NCBI GenBank assembly: GCA_023300545.1
Contig: JALZVT010000003.1
Coordinates: 1 to 64,000 of the forward strand
Reading direction: 5' to 3'
Origin: Pseudomonadales bacterium
GTDB lineage: Bacteria > Pseudomonadota > Gammaproteobacteria > Pseudomonadales > Azotimanducaceae
Length of the DNA stretch: 64,000 nt
Within the stretch, counting starts at the first letter, position 1; the number at the start of each line of letters is the position of its first letter. The translations under genes and the position numbers were made by a program. The notes beneath the pieces were generated by a model. That model did not search any database, had not been told where the DNA came from, and saw only the letters and a program-made list of their open reading frames with translations. Shown here piece after piece: positions 8,668 to 16,740 of the stretch.

Positions 8668-9915
8668 TTACTGATCAGAGAGGCGGCCTAGCACTATTGA
8701 GCCGTTGGTTCCGCCAAACCCGAACGAGTTAGACAGCGCCACGTCGATCTTCATTTTTCGTGCCTTGTTGGCCACAAAATCGAGATCACAGTCGTCGCTC
8801 TGATTGTCGATATTGATGGTGGGCGGCGAAACCTGATCGCGCAGAGCAAGTATTGAAAACACCGCCTCTACCGAACCCGCTGCGCCGAGTAAATGGCCAG
8901 TCATCGACTTGGTGGAATTCACCACAAGATCTGGTGCATCGCCAAAAACGTTCTTGATGCCCTTCACTTCAGCAACATCACCTAACGGGGTCGATGTGCC
9001 GTGGGCATTAATGTAGTCCACTGCTGACGGCTCAAGCTGCGCGTCTCGCAAGGCATTCTGCATTGCGGCCTGACCACCTGAACCATCTTCTAATGGACTG
9101 GTGATGTGGTGGGCATCGCCGCCCATGCCAAAACCAAGCACCTCACAGTAAATTTTTGCGCCGCGGGCTTTTGCATGCTCGAGCTCTTCGAGCACAATGA
9201 CAGCGGCGCCATCACCGAGCACAAAGCCGTCTCGATCTTCGTCCCAGGGACGTGAGGCGCGCTCGGGGTCATCGTTACGCGTCGACAACGCTTTCATCGA
9301 GGCAAAGCCGGCGATACACACGGGTGACATAGCCGCTTCACTGCCGCCAGTAACCATAACGTCGGCATCTCCAGACTGAATCAGGCGAGCGCCCAGCCCA
9401 AGGTTGTGAGTACCGGTAGTACAGGCCGTTACCACAGCAAGGTTTGGCCCTTGAAAACCGTAGCGAATAGATACCCCGCCAGAAATCATGTTTATGACAC
9501 TGCCAGGAATAAAAAACGGGGATACCCGCCGGGGCCCGCCTTTAAGGAGCGCGCTGTGGGTATCCTGGATAGTTTGAATGCCGCCAATGCCGGAGCCGAT
9601 TGATACACCTACTCGGGTGGGATCGACACTGGCATTGTCGTTGAGTTTTGCATCCTCAACAGCTTGCACGCCCGCCGCAATGCCGTATTGGATGAACTTG
9701 TCCATCCGGCGCGCTTCTTTTTTGTCGAGGTAGTCGGTGACTTCAAATCCGTCGACAGCTCCGGCGATTTTCACCGCGTAGTCGGTCGTATCGAAGACGT
9801 CGATAAGACCAATGCCGCTTTTTCCTGCGACAGCGGCTTCCCATGACGCATCTACCGACGTACCGAGCGGACTCAACATGCCTAAACCGGTGACAACAAC
9901 TCGACGCTTGTTCAT
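8668..9915 (-). CDS. fabF: Beta-ketoacyl-ACP synthase II
   Basis: Condensing enzyme of type II fatty-acid elongation, 415 residues (E. coli 413). The Cys-His-His triad is visible in VTACTTGTHNLG, INAHGTSTPLGD and STKSMTGHLLGAAG, with the C-terminal NSFGFGGTNGSIV loop. It condenses malonyl-ACP with acyl-ACP in the cytoplasm. It follows acpP after a 200-nt spacer filled partly by tandem repeats. Confidence 0.96.
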   Translation of the reverse strand: MNKRRVVVTGLGMLSPLGTSVDASWEAAVAGKSGIGLIDVFDTTDYAVKIAGAVDGFEVTDYLDKKEARRMDKFIQYGIAAGVQAVEDAKLNDNASVDPTRVGVSIGSGIGGIQTIQDTHSALLKGGPRRVSPFFIPGSVINMISGGVSIRYGFQGPNLAVVTACTTGTHNLGLGARLIQSGDADVMVTGGSEAAMSPVCIAGFASMKALSTRNDDPERASRPWDEDRDGFVLGDGAAVIVLEELEHAKARGAKIYCEVLGFGMGGDAHHITSPLEDGSGGQAAMQNALRDAQLEPSAVDYINAHGTSTPLGDVAEVKGIKNVFGDAPDLVVNSTKSMTGHLLGAAGSVEAVFSILALRDQVSPPTINIDNQSDDCDLDFVANKARKMKIDVALSNSFGFGGTNGSIVLGRLSDQ

Positions 9916-10036
9916 GTGCTTTCCCTGATAGCCTTGGTGGCTCTCGACGCGGTTAGGTGATAACTCGCGACGGCCGACCTGTTATTGGGCCGGCCTGACT
10001 CAGAGAGTCATGCTCTCTTGAAGAAAGGCTTTTACT

Positions 10037-10119
10037 AAGCCGCTAAAGGCTCTTATCTAAGCCGCTAAAGGCTCTTATCTAAGCCGCTGAAGGCTCTTAT
10101 CTAAGCCGCTAAAGGCTTA
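10037..10119. repeat. Four tandem 22-bp units between acpP and fabF
   Basis: Three complete 22-bp units (10037-10058, 10059-10080, 10081-10102) and a fourth shortened one (10103-10119) carry the core AAGCCGCTAAAGGCTCTT. Unit 3 differs by one base (GCTGAAGG). The last unit runs into the acpP stop codon (10117-10119). Each unit contains AGCC...GGCT, so the transcript can form a row of small hairpins. The array sits just after the very highly expressed acpP and may set the acpP:fabF ratio. Confidence 0.85.
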
Positions 10120-10350
10120 TTGATGCGCCAAGATATAGCTGACTGCTTCTTGGACCGTAGTGATCTTTTCCGCTTCTTCGTCTGGAATTTCAGTTTCGAA
10201 TTCTTCTTCCAGCGCCATTACCAATTCCACTGTGTCCAGTGAATCGGCTCCCAGGTCCTCTACGAACGAGGCGTCCTTTTTAACTTCGTCTTCCTTTACG
10301 CCCAACTGCTCACAGATCAGCTTCTTAACGCGCTCTTCGACTTCGCTCAT
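10117..10350 (-). CDS. acpP: Acyl carrier protein
   Basis: 77-residue acidic carrier protein. The 4'-phosphopantetheine is attached to the Ser in [18 protein letters not shown] (about residue 37). It carries growing acyl chains for fabD, fabG and fabF, which flank it. The length and sequence are nearly the E. coli ones. It has its own promoter candidate upstream, as expected for one of the most abundant cell proteins. Confidence 0.97.
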   Translation of the reverse strand: MSEVEERVKKLICEQLGVKEDEVKKDASFVEDLGADSLDTVELVMALEEEFETEIPDEEAEKITTVQEAVSYILAHQ

Positions 10351-10396
10351 GCTTGGATTATCTCCGAATCAATTTCCGTGGTGCAGGGCGGGGCGA

Positions 10397-10425
10397 ATAG
10401 TACAGAGGCGCCTAAGCCAATTCAA
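10397..10425 (-). promoter_or_regulatory. Sigma70-like promoter for acpP
   Basis: On the minus strand TTGAAT (10425-10420) and TACTAT (10402-10397) are separated by exactly 17 bp. They lie about 50 nt before the acpP ATG, in the otherwise empty 142-bp gap after fabG. The spacer includes a GGCGCC palindrome. Confidence 0.5.
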
Positions 10426-10492
10426 GTTGACTCATGCCCAATTAACCATCCGCTAAATCGCCCAAACAATTTTAGGATTAGTGCGGGGTTAG

Positions 10493-11242
10493 CTACCCGA
10501 AAAAGAGGCCACCATTCATATGGATAGTCTCACCTGTTATATAGCCAGCGCCATCAGAAGTTAAATAGGATACTAGCCCCGCTACTTCGGCGACCGCCCC
10601 CATTCGCCCCAATGGCACTCGCTCGAGCATTGCGGCACGAACGTCGTCAGTAAGCTCTGCTGTCATGTCGGTCTCGATAAAGCCTGGCGCCACCGCGTTG
10701 ACTGTGATGTTGCGTGAACCCACTTCAGCAGCAAGCGAACGCGTAAAGCCTTCCAGACCCGCCTTGCTTGCCACATAGTTGGTTTGCCCAGGGTTACCCA
10801 TGCGCCCTACGACTGAGCCAATATTTACAATTCGGCCCCAGCGTGCCTTCATCATACCTCGCAATAGAGGCTTAGTGAGCCGATAAAGCGATGTGAGATT
10901 GGTGTCGATCACATCATCCCACTCACTTTCTTTCATGCGCAAAAACAGGTTGTCGCGCGTGACACCGGCGTTATTTACCAAAACCAGCGGCGCACCATGC
11001 TCATCGATAAGCTGTTTCAGCGCCGCAGCCACCGACTCTTTGTCATTGACTCGCAGCTCGAGCCCCGTTCCTCGGTCGCCTAGGGTTTCGCCGATACGAG
11101 CCGCCCCATCTGCTGAGGTTGCGGTACCTGCGACAAAAAAGCCGCTCTGCGCAAGGCTCTGGGCGATGCCCGCACCAATACCCCGAGACGCGCCCGTCAC
11201 CAGTGCAATTTTGGGCTGATCAGGAAGAGATGAATCTGTCAT
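10493..11242 (-). CDS. fabG: 3-oxoacyl-ACP reductase
   Basis: SDR-family NADPH-dependent ketoreductase of 249 residues. The cofactor motif is VTGASRGIGAGIAQSL. NNAGVTRDNLF, the catalytic Ser in VNIGSVVGRMG and YVASKAG (Tyr/Lys) are all present, and the C-terminal GGLFFG is typical of FabG. It reduces 3-oxoacyl-ACP in the elongation cycle. It is placed between fabD and acpP. Confidence 0.95.
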   Translation of the reverse strand: MTDSSLPDQPKIALVTGASRGIGAGIAQSLAQSGFFVAGTATSADGAARIGETLGDRGTGLELRVNDKESVAAALKQLIDEHGAPLVLVNNAGVTRDNLFLRMKESEWDDVIDTNLTSLYRLTKPLLRGMMKARWGRIVNIGSVVGRMGNPGQTNYVASKAGLEGFTRSLAAEVGSRNITVNAVAPGFIETDMTAELTDDVRAAMLERVPLGRMGAVAEVAGLVSYLTSDGAGYITGETIHMNGGLFFG

Positions 11243-11280
11243 TTAACGTTGTCCTTACGACGTGATGGAGTGGTTCGAAC

Positions 11281-12222
11281 CTAGAGGCTAGCGAGCAGTT
11301 CAGCCAACGCTTCGCCGCTATTGACGGCGCTCGCCGTCACCGACTTGTTAATGCGCTTCTGCAAACCACACAGCACTTTGCCTGGCCCACACTCGACTAG
11401 GTGTTCAATATTATTCGCCGCGAGAACTTCCGCACACTGCGTCCAACGCACAGGGTTATGCAATTGCGCCTTGAGTTTGTCTGCAATTTCCGCAGTCGTG
11501 CTCGCTACGCTGGCATCAAAGTTATGCACAATGGGCATACGCGGCATTTGCAATTCGATCCCAGCAAGACGCTCACCCAATTCCTCAGCAGCACCACTCA
11601 TTAACGATGAGTGAGACGGCACACTCATTGCCACCGGCAGCGCTCGTTTGGCTCCGGCTTCTTTGCAGGCGTCAATCGCCTGCGCAACCGCAGCGGCTGC
11701 GCCAGCAATAACAACCTGGCCTGGCGCGTTATAATTAGCTGGGGCAACTTCGCCAGCAATCGATTCACAGCAAGCAACAATCTGCTCATCGGTTAGCCCT
11801 AATATCGCCGCCATTGCACCCTCGCCTTCAGGCACAGCTTGTTGCATCAACGCGCCACGATCGCGAACCAGCGTTGCACCCTGCGCAAGACTCATCGCGC
11901 CGGAGCACACTAACGCGCTGTATTCACCAAGGCTGTGGCCCGCCATCATCGCAGGGTCTGAGCCACCCAACTCTTGCCAAACCCGCCAGATTGCAACGCT
12001 CGTCACTAGAATCGCCGGCTGCGTCACTTCGGTTTGCCCCAACCGCTCATCAGGATCGGCATGAATAAGCGCACCGATATCGTACCCAAGGGCATCACTG
12101 GCTTCCGCAAGCGTGTCCGCGACCGTCGCAAAATTGCTCGCCAAATCGTCCAGCATGCCAACGGCCTGCGACCCCTGCCCGGGAAACACAAAAGCAAGCC
12201 CTGCTATCTGCCCTTCAGCCAT
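11281..12222 (-). CDS. fabD: Malonyl-CoA:ACP transacylase
   Basis: 313 residues. The oxyanion motif FVFPGQGSQAVGM is at the start. The nucleophile Ser lies in GHSLGEYSAL, and the catalytic His in VPSHSSLM. It loads malonate on ACP for FabF and for whatever KAS III is used. It follows plsX directly with a 64-nt gap. The fabH gene that separates them in enterics is not here. Confidence 0.95.
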   Translation of the reverse strand: MAEGQIAGLAFVFPGQGSQAVGMLDDLASNFATVADTLAEASDALGYDIGALIHADPDERLGQTEVTQPAILVTSVAIWRVWQELGGSDPAMMAGHSLGEYSALVCSGAMSLAQGATLVRDRGALMQQAVPEGEGAMAAILGLTDEQIVACCESIAGEVAPANYNAPGQVVIAGAAAAVAQAIDACKEAGAKRALPVAMSVPSHSSLMSGAAEELGERLAGIELQMPRMPIVHNFDASVASTTAEIADKLKAQLHNPVRWTQCAEVLAANNIEHLVECGPGKVLCGLQKRINKSVTASAVNSGEALAELLASL

Positions 12223-12286
12223 ACCCCTAAAACCTCTTTATCCAGAAAAACAATAACTAAACCAGCCCTAAGACACAGGCGCTATA

Positions 12287-13288
12287 TCAGCCCGCAAACG
12301 CGTCAAACACACGCTGCGGCACCTTCGCTAAAAACTCCTGCTGGGCCTGGGTGACGGCGGCCGCGTAGCCTTTACCGTCGGCACGCCCATGGCTTTTGAT
12401 AACCACTCCCGACAACCCCAACAACGACGCACCATTGTAGCCTTGCGGATCATAGACGTCAGCGAGATCTGAGGTTGCCAACAAGCGCTCGAGCAACCAA
12501 GCGCGCAATCCACCACGCTCACGTAATCGGTGGAGGTGGGCCATCAACAGGTGCTGCGCCATCGACGCCGTTCCTTCGATTGCCTTGAGAGCGGTGTTAC
12601 CAAGCAGGCCGTCACTAACAATGACATCCGCCCGACCGTCAAAGAGTTCATGCGCCTCAACAAAGCCAACGTAGTCGAAGCGCTGGTCTTTGGTGAGCCG
12701 CAATGCTGCTTCTGCGAGCACCGCGGGCCCTTTGGTAATTTCGGCCCCAATATTTAACAGACCAACACGGACCTGCTGATCTGGCGGCAGAGAGCCGGCA
12801 GCAAGCGCCGCACCTAGCACGGCAAACTGACCGAGCTGCAACGCAGTAGAACCAATGTTTGCACCGAGGTCGAGCATCCACAGCGGCTGGGTTTTGCCGT
12901 TCAGCATTTTGCAAATGGCAGGCCTCGACAAACCTGGCGCTCGCGTCACCAGCTGACGCGACAGCGCCATCAGCGCGGCGGTGTTACCCGCACTAACAAC
13001 CGCATCAACTTCACCGTCACGCAGCAACTGCAGCGCGAGACGCATTGATGAGTTGGGTTGACGCCGCAGGGCTTCGTGCAAGGAATCGCTTTGCGCCACA
13101 AAGTCTTCGGTTGGGAGGTGCCGCGCAGAATGCGCGCGCGCGAACGGAGCCAAGCCTGAAGGGCCGACCAGAGTTAATTCCAGGGAATTGTCCGGAGAAT
13201 TTGCAAGCAGGTCCCCGATGCGCTCGAGCAGCACATCGGGTGGATGATCAGCCCCCAAAAGGTCGAGGGCTATTCGGACTCTGGTCAG
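12287..13288 (-). CDS. plsX: Phosphate acyltransferase PlsX, probably non-ATG start
   Basis: Makes acyl-phosphate from acyl-ACP for phospholipid synthesis. Recognised from VDAVVSAGNTAALMALSR, MLDLGANIGSTALQLGQFAVLG, NIGAEITKGPAVLAEAALRL and FVEAHELFDGRADVIVSDGLLGNTALKAIEG. The longest frame with a usual start is a TTG at 13258, but the conserved first strand continues upstream as TRVRIALDLLGADHPPDVL, which matches the family start LTLALDVMGGD. Between the in-frame TAG (13300-13298) and 13258 there is no ATG, GTG or TTG, only CTG at 13297 and 13288. I chose CTG 13288, giving 333 residues. The gene lies about 20 nt after rpmF. Confidence 0.88.
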   Translation of the reverse strand: MTRVRIALDLLGADHPPDVLLERIGDLLANSPDNSLELTLVGPSGLAPFARAHSARHLPTEDFVAQSDSLHEALRRQPNSSMRLALQLLRDGEVDAVVSAGNTAALMALSRQLVTRAPGLSRPAICKMLNGKTQPLWMLDLGANIGSTALQLGQFAVLGAALAAGSLPPDQQVRVGLLNIGAEITKGPAVLAEAALRLTKDQRFDYVGFVEAHELFDGRADVIVSDGLLGNTALKAIEGTASMAQHLLMAHLHRLRERGGLRAWLLERLLATSDLADVYDPQGYNGASLLGLSGVVIKSHGRADGKGYAAAVTQAQQEFLAKVPQRVFDAFAG

Positions 13289-13307
13289 TTTAACCAGACT
13301 CTAAAAC

Positions 13308-13484
13308 TTAGCTGCTGGCCTGAATAACCTTACGACCGCGGTAGTAACCGTCAGCAGTAACGTGATGACGGCGATGGGTTTCACCTGATGTTGGATCAAT
13401 CGACGTTGGCACAGCTGACAACGAGTCATGCGAACGGCGCTGGCCACGACGTGAGCGAGTCACTTTACTTTTTTGAACGGCCAT
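13308..13484 (-). CDS. rpmF: 50S ribosomal protein L32
   Basis: 58-residue basic protein: [20 protein letters not shown], with [10 protein letters not shown] and the C-terminal YYRGRKVIQ. This is the canonical bL32 sequence without the cysteine zinc pair, as in most gammaproteobacteria. It sits between yceD and plsX, the conserved linkage of ribosome and membrane-lipid synthesis. Confidence 0.96.
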   Translation of the reverse strand: MAVQKSKVTRSRRGQRRSHDSLSAVPTSIDPTSGETHRRHHVTADGYYRGRKVIQASS

Positions 13485-13526
13485 GCGGCTACTCCTGATT
13501 AAAACTAACGGTATCTGTTCTGGCTC

Positions 13527-14219
13527 TCACGAGTCAGAACCATCATCGAGCAAATCTCGAAGACCAGCGAACGGCAATTGCCGGTCGTCAGCCAAATTGT
13601 CTTCAGCCTCCCGCCCGCTCTGGAGAGTGTTCGCAGACGCAACGTGCGAACCCGGAGCCGGATACGTAAGCACCGGCGCCTTAGGGCAATCTTCGAGTTG
13701 GCAGACCTTTTCAGGCAGCGCCAACAACAAATCATCTTCTATCAATGTCGCGAACGACACTGAGGTTGCGCCACTGACAATCAAGTCAGCGTCGCCAAAG
13801 GCCAATTCCTTTCCCAACTTGTCAGGGAGCTCCGAACCCACCCAGATTACGCTGTGCAGTGGTGCTGTCAGCGTAACGGCCACCTCATCGAGGCAACGCT
13901 GGCAGGGCATCAGAATCTCGGCTCGCGCCTCGCCTGAAACCACCGGTCGATCGTAATCATCCACAGCAAACACAAGGCTTGCTGTCACAGCCTGCACACC
14001 GCTTACCGCAGCAACCAGACGACTAAGCGGCGCATCTGGTCCCTCGGCAAGCTTCTCTGCTATGGCCTTCTCACCGATCTCCTTACTACTATAGGAAATC
14101 GCCACTGGCGATAAATCCGCCGGCTCAACACCATCAAGTATGAATTCGCAATCGTAGCGCGCCTCGCGACGTGCCGCTTGCAATACTTCTACGTTATCTT
14201 GAGGGTGTACCCGAGCCAT
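13527..14219 (-). CDS. yceD: YceD family (DUF177) protein
   Basis: 230 residues. The family hallmark is a CxxC in MPCQRCLDEV, followed by an acidic IEDDLLLALPEKVC region and a further Cys pair (CQLEDCPKAPVL). Family members affect 23S rRNA accumulation, and the gene is nearly always upstream of rpmF as here. The ATG at 14219 lies only about 9 nt from the -10 of a very strong promoter, so the transcript should be leaderless or nearly so. The next candidate start is a TTG at codon 13, which would still keep most of the domain. Confidence 0.88.
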   Translation of the reverse strand: MARVHPQDNVEVLQAARREARYDCEFILDGVEPADLSPVAISYSSKEIGEKAIAEKLAEGPDAPLSRLVAAVSGVQAVTASLVFAVDDYDRPVVSGEARAEILMPCQRCLDEVAVTLTAPLHSVIWVGSELPDKLGKELAFGDADLIVSGATSVSFATLIEDDLLLALPEKVCQLEDCPKAPVLTYPAPGSHVASANTLQSGREAEDNLADDRQLPFAGLRDLLDDGSDS

Positions 14220-14228
14220 GGCGGCGCA

Positions 14229-14257
14229 ATCATAGGGTCCCGTCGGGGCCCTGTCAA
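14229..14257 (-). promoter_or_regulatory. Strong sigma70-like promoter for yceD-rpmF-plsX-fab genes
   Basis: Reading the minus strand, a perfect TTGACA (14257-14252) is followed by exactly 17 bp and TATGAT (14234-14229). The predicted start of transcription is near 14222, only about 3 nt before the yceD ATG. The 17-bp spacer is itself almost a palindrome (14 of 17 positions, GGGCCCC-GAC-GGGACCC), which could bind a regulator. Confidence 0.75.
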
Positions 14258-14352
14258 AGCGGAAAGCAAATTTGTTGGCAGTGCTTGCCTGATGCCAGCT
14301 AAGCCCCGAGAATTAAAGCACTTTTCTCATGTGCCATGCTCCGGAACAGCCT

Positions 14353-14979
14353 ATGCCCACCGCTAATTCCACCAATCAAACAGACTCAGGCCCGGCCTTA
14401 CTACTGGCCTCGTCCTCCCGCTACCGTAAACAACTGCTTAGCCGGCTGGGTTTGAGCTTTATCACCGCCAGCCCAGACATCGATGAGACGCGCAAAAAAG
14501 ACGAAGCGCCCGCTGATCTGGTCCAACGACTCGCTAGCGAAAAAGCCTCCGAACTGGCCAAAACTCATACCAGCCACCTCATCATTGGCTCAGATCAGGT
14601 CGCAAGTCTGGGTAACCGAGTGCTCGGCAAACCGGGCACCGTGGCGCGCGCAGAACAGCAGCTGGCAGATCTAAGCGGTCACACCGTTCGCTTCTACACG
14701 GGCCTTGCGCTCCTAAACAGCGCGACCCAAGAAACACAGATTCAACTCGATACCACAGATGTCGAGTTTCGAACCCTAACGGCTGCGGAGATAAGCGCTT
14801 ACGTGGCACGCGAACAGCCGCTGGATTGTGCCGGCTCGTTCAAATCTGAAGGTCTAGGTGTGGCTTTGTTCGAACGTATTCACACCGACGATCCAGCGGC
14901 ACTCATAGGTCTGCCACTAGTGCGGCTGTGCGGAATGTTGCGCGCGCAAGGGGTAAACCCTCTAACAACACCGATTTAA
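14353..14979 (+). CDS. Maf family nucleoside-triphosphate pyrophosphatase (YceF-like)
   Basis: Housecleaning enzyme hydrolysing non-canonical NTPs. YceF-type Maf proteins prefer 7-methyl-GTP. Motifs: LLASSSRYRKQLLSRL (Ser-Arg P-loop), SPDIDE, IIGSDQVASLGNRVLGKPG (catalytic Asp) and DCAGSFKSEGLG. The ATG at 14353 has GGAA at a good distance. An in-frame ATG at 14329 lacks one and precedes the conserved region by extra residues. 208 residues from 14353. Divergent from yceD, as in many gammaproteobacteria. Confidence 0.9.
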   Translation: MPTANSTNQTDSGPALLLASSSRYRKQLLSRLGLSFITASPDIDETRKKDEAPADLVQRLASEKASELAKTHTSHLIIGSDQVASLGNRVLGKPGTVARAEQQLADLSGHTVRFYTGLALLNSATQETQIQLDTTDVEFRTLTAAEISAYVAREQPLDCAGSFKSEGLGVALFERIHTDDPAALIGLPLVRLCGMLRAQGVNPLTTPI

Positions 14980-15002
14980 CCGCACCACCGCCTAATCGCC
15001 AC

Positions 15003-15953
15003 TCAGGGTCGATACCCCATTCGCGCAAACAATTCACTCAGATCGTCAGGTAGCGGCGCGAGGAAATTGGCGCTTAAGTCAGCATTGCTAACGCTAAGCT
15101 GTGCCGCGTGCAGCGCAAGCCTGGGCACGCCCAGCGCCAGACTGCGCGCATCAGCGCCGGCCCCGCCATACTTGTCGTCCCCAAGCACAGGGTGACCGCG
15201 ACTGGCTGCGTGGACTCGAATTTGATGGGTACGCCCGGTTTTCAGCGTCGCCTGCAGCAATGTGCATTGCGGCGCTTCGATGAGCACCGCAAATTCGGTA
15301 TGCGAGGGTTTGCCGCTATCGTCTACCCTCACTCGCCGCTCACCACTCTTGGTTTCATAGCGCAGCAGCGGATCTTGTACTCGCTGGACCCGATTGGGCC
15401 AGGGCCCGTCTACCAACGCGAGATAGCGCTTAACCGTACTTTTGGTTTCGGGGCGAAAGGCCTGTTGCCAGGCCTTGAGCGCACTGCGCTTTCGAGCCAC
15501 CAACAACACGCCGGAGGTTTCACGGTCGAGCCGATGCACGAGTTCGAGTTTAGGTCCGCGCAAAATACGCAGTGCCTCAATCAGCCCCCAGCTCTGGCCG
15601 CTGCCACCATGTACCGCCAAGCCTGACGGCTTATTCAAGACCAGCAGGTCATCTTGCTCTTCAATAATCGAGGCCTCAAGCTTGGCCGCCAACGATTCTG
15701 GCAACTTTGTTGGCAACTCCTGCGCCTCCGGCAGACGCACAGGGGGCAATCGCACCTTGTCACCGGCCTTCAGTCGGGTATGGAATTTAGCTCGCCCACC
15801 GTTAATCCTCACCTCACCCCCTCGAACCATGCGATAGACCCGCGATCGAGGAAGACTACGGAACTGGGCAAAAAGGAAATTATCGAGCCGTTGCCCTGCT
15901 TCATCATCGACAAGCAGGTAGCGGACTCCGCCAGATGACGGAATCTGGCTCAT
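15003..15953 (-). CDS. rluC: 23S rRNA pseudouridine synthase C
   Basis: 316 residues. The N-terminal S4 RNA-binding domain (about 15-75, GQRLDNFLFAQFRSLPRSRVYRMVRGGEVRING) is followed by the RluA-type catalytic domain with HRLDRETSGVLLVARK (catalytic Asp). KTGRTHQIRVH and HPVLGDDKYGG complete it. In E. coli RluC modifies U955, U2504 and U2580. It is divergent from rne, as in E. coli and pseudomonads. AGGAAAA before the ATG is a good ribosome site. Confidence 0.94.
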   Translation of the reverse strand: MSQIPSSGGVRYLLVDDEAGQRLDNFLFAQFRSLPRSRVYRMVRGGEVRINGGRAKFHTRLKAGDKVRLPPVRLPEAQELPTKLPESLAAKLEASIIEEQDDLLVLNKPSGLAVHGGSGQSWGLIEALRILRGPKLELVHRLDRETSGVLLVARKRSALKAWQQAFRPETKSTVKRYLALVDGPWPNRVQRVQDPLLRYETKSGERRVRVDDSGKPSHTEFAVLIEAPQCTLLQATLKTGRTHQIRVHAASRGHPVLGDDKYGGAGADARSLALGVPRLALHAAQLSVSNADLSANFLAPLPDDLSELFARMGYRP

Positions 15954-15971
15954 GACAATTTTCCTAGACGT

Positions 15972-16000
15972 TTGAGAGACTTAGCAAACACTGTTATATT
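15972..16000 (+). promoter_or_regulatory. Sigma70-like promoter for rne
   Basis: TTGAGA (15972-15977), 17-bp spacer, TATATT (15995-16000). The predicted transcription start near 16007 gives rne a leader of about 735 nt. Its -10 overlaps the -10 of the divergent rluC promoter. Confidence 0.6.
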
Positions 16001-16022
16001 CGGCCGCAGTTATGGGGGGCAA
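15993..16022 (-). promoter_or_regulatory. Sigma70-like promoter for rluC, overlapping the rne promoter
   Basis: On the minus strand TTGCCC (16022-16017), 18-bp spacer, TATAAC (15998-15993). The predicted start is about 33 nt upstream of the rluC ATG. Four base pairs are shared with the rne -10 on the other strand, so both promoters cannot be occupied together. Confidence 0.5.
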
Positions 16023-16740
16023 GTGCCCTATCGGGCCGCGAGTTTACCCCATCTGCCATTCAAGTCGCTCGCAACAGCATAGCGACTGGCAGCAAGTCGG
16101 TACGCAAGCGATGTATTATTAAGCTCGTACCCGCTGATAACGACGTAAAGAACTTATTGGACGCAGAAAGAAGCCGAGGTAACGGCAAGCAAGAAGACCG
16201 ACGCTGGCAACAGCTCACAGAAATCATCGGCCCAACCGGCCGGCACAAGAATAACAACGACAAAAACAAGCAGACGGCAAACAGCCAAGACGCGCGGCCC
16301 GGCCCGCCCACTCTCAGACGCCTCCTTATTGTAGGAACCGTAAGACGAGAGTTCGCGAACCAAGAACACCCGGTCCATACACAGACAAAGCGTCGACAAG
16401 AATATTTGCGTTATGGAAACCCAGGCTTGACCTGATTCGGTAACGATGCGAAGACCAACTCTAAGCACCGCCTCCGCCCAGCGGACGCAGACTGTGAACG
16501 AAGAGTCTTCCAGCAGCGAGATCACCACCTGCGACGACTATTGGGAATAAACCGCACGCGCTCACCCAGGCGTGCCCGCAGGTCATGACAGCGCTCTTGT
16601 CGATCGCCACTCTGACGCCTCTAACCGTGTCGCCCTCCTGCATTAAATAGCGCAGTAAATAGCGCAGGCGCGCTCGCCATGACGCATGCATTCCCACAGG
16701 GAGCAGCACCGGCAGCGCCTCAACAGGAAGAGAATCCACA
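16007..16740 (+). promoter_or_regulatory. Long 5' leader of rne
   Basis: About 735 nt lie between the predicted promoter and the rne ATG. In E. coli the corresponding leader (361 nt) is structured and lets RNase E cleave its own mRNA to control its level. The same role is inferred here. The region is full of CGGCC/GGCCG-type short complementary stretches and contains a doubled TAAATAGCGCAG near 16647. An open frame of 92 codons (16157-16435) has no protein-like character. AACAGGAAGAG just before the ATG is the ribosome site. Confidence 0.5.

Noticed and set aside
10037-10119. CRISPR-like array
   Set aside because: Units are directly adjacent without unique spacers. The same holds for the rne repeats, and no cas genes are present.
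16157-16435. 92-codon plus-strand frame in the rne leader
   Set aside because: Polar, Arg/Asn/Gln-rich composition without secondary-structure pattern and no ribosome site. Better explained as leader RNA.
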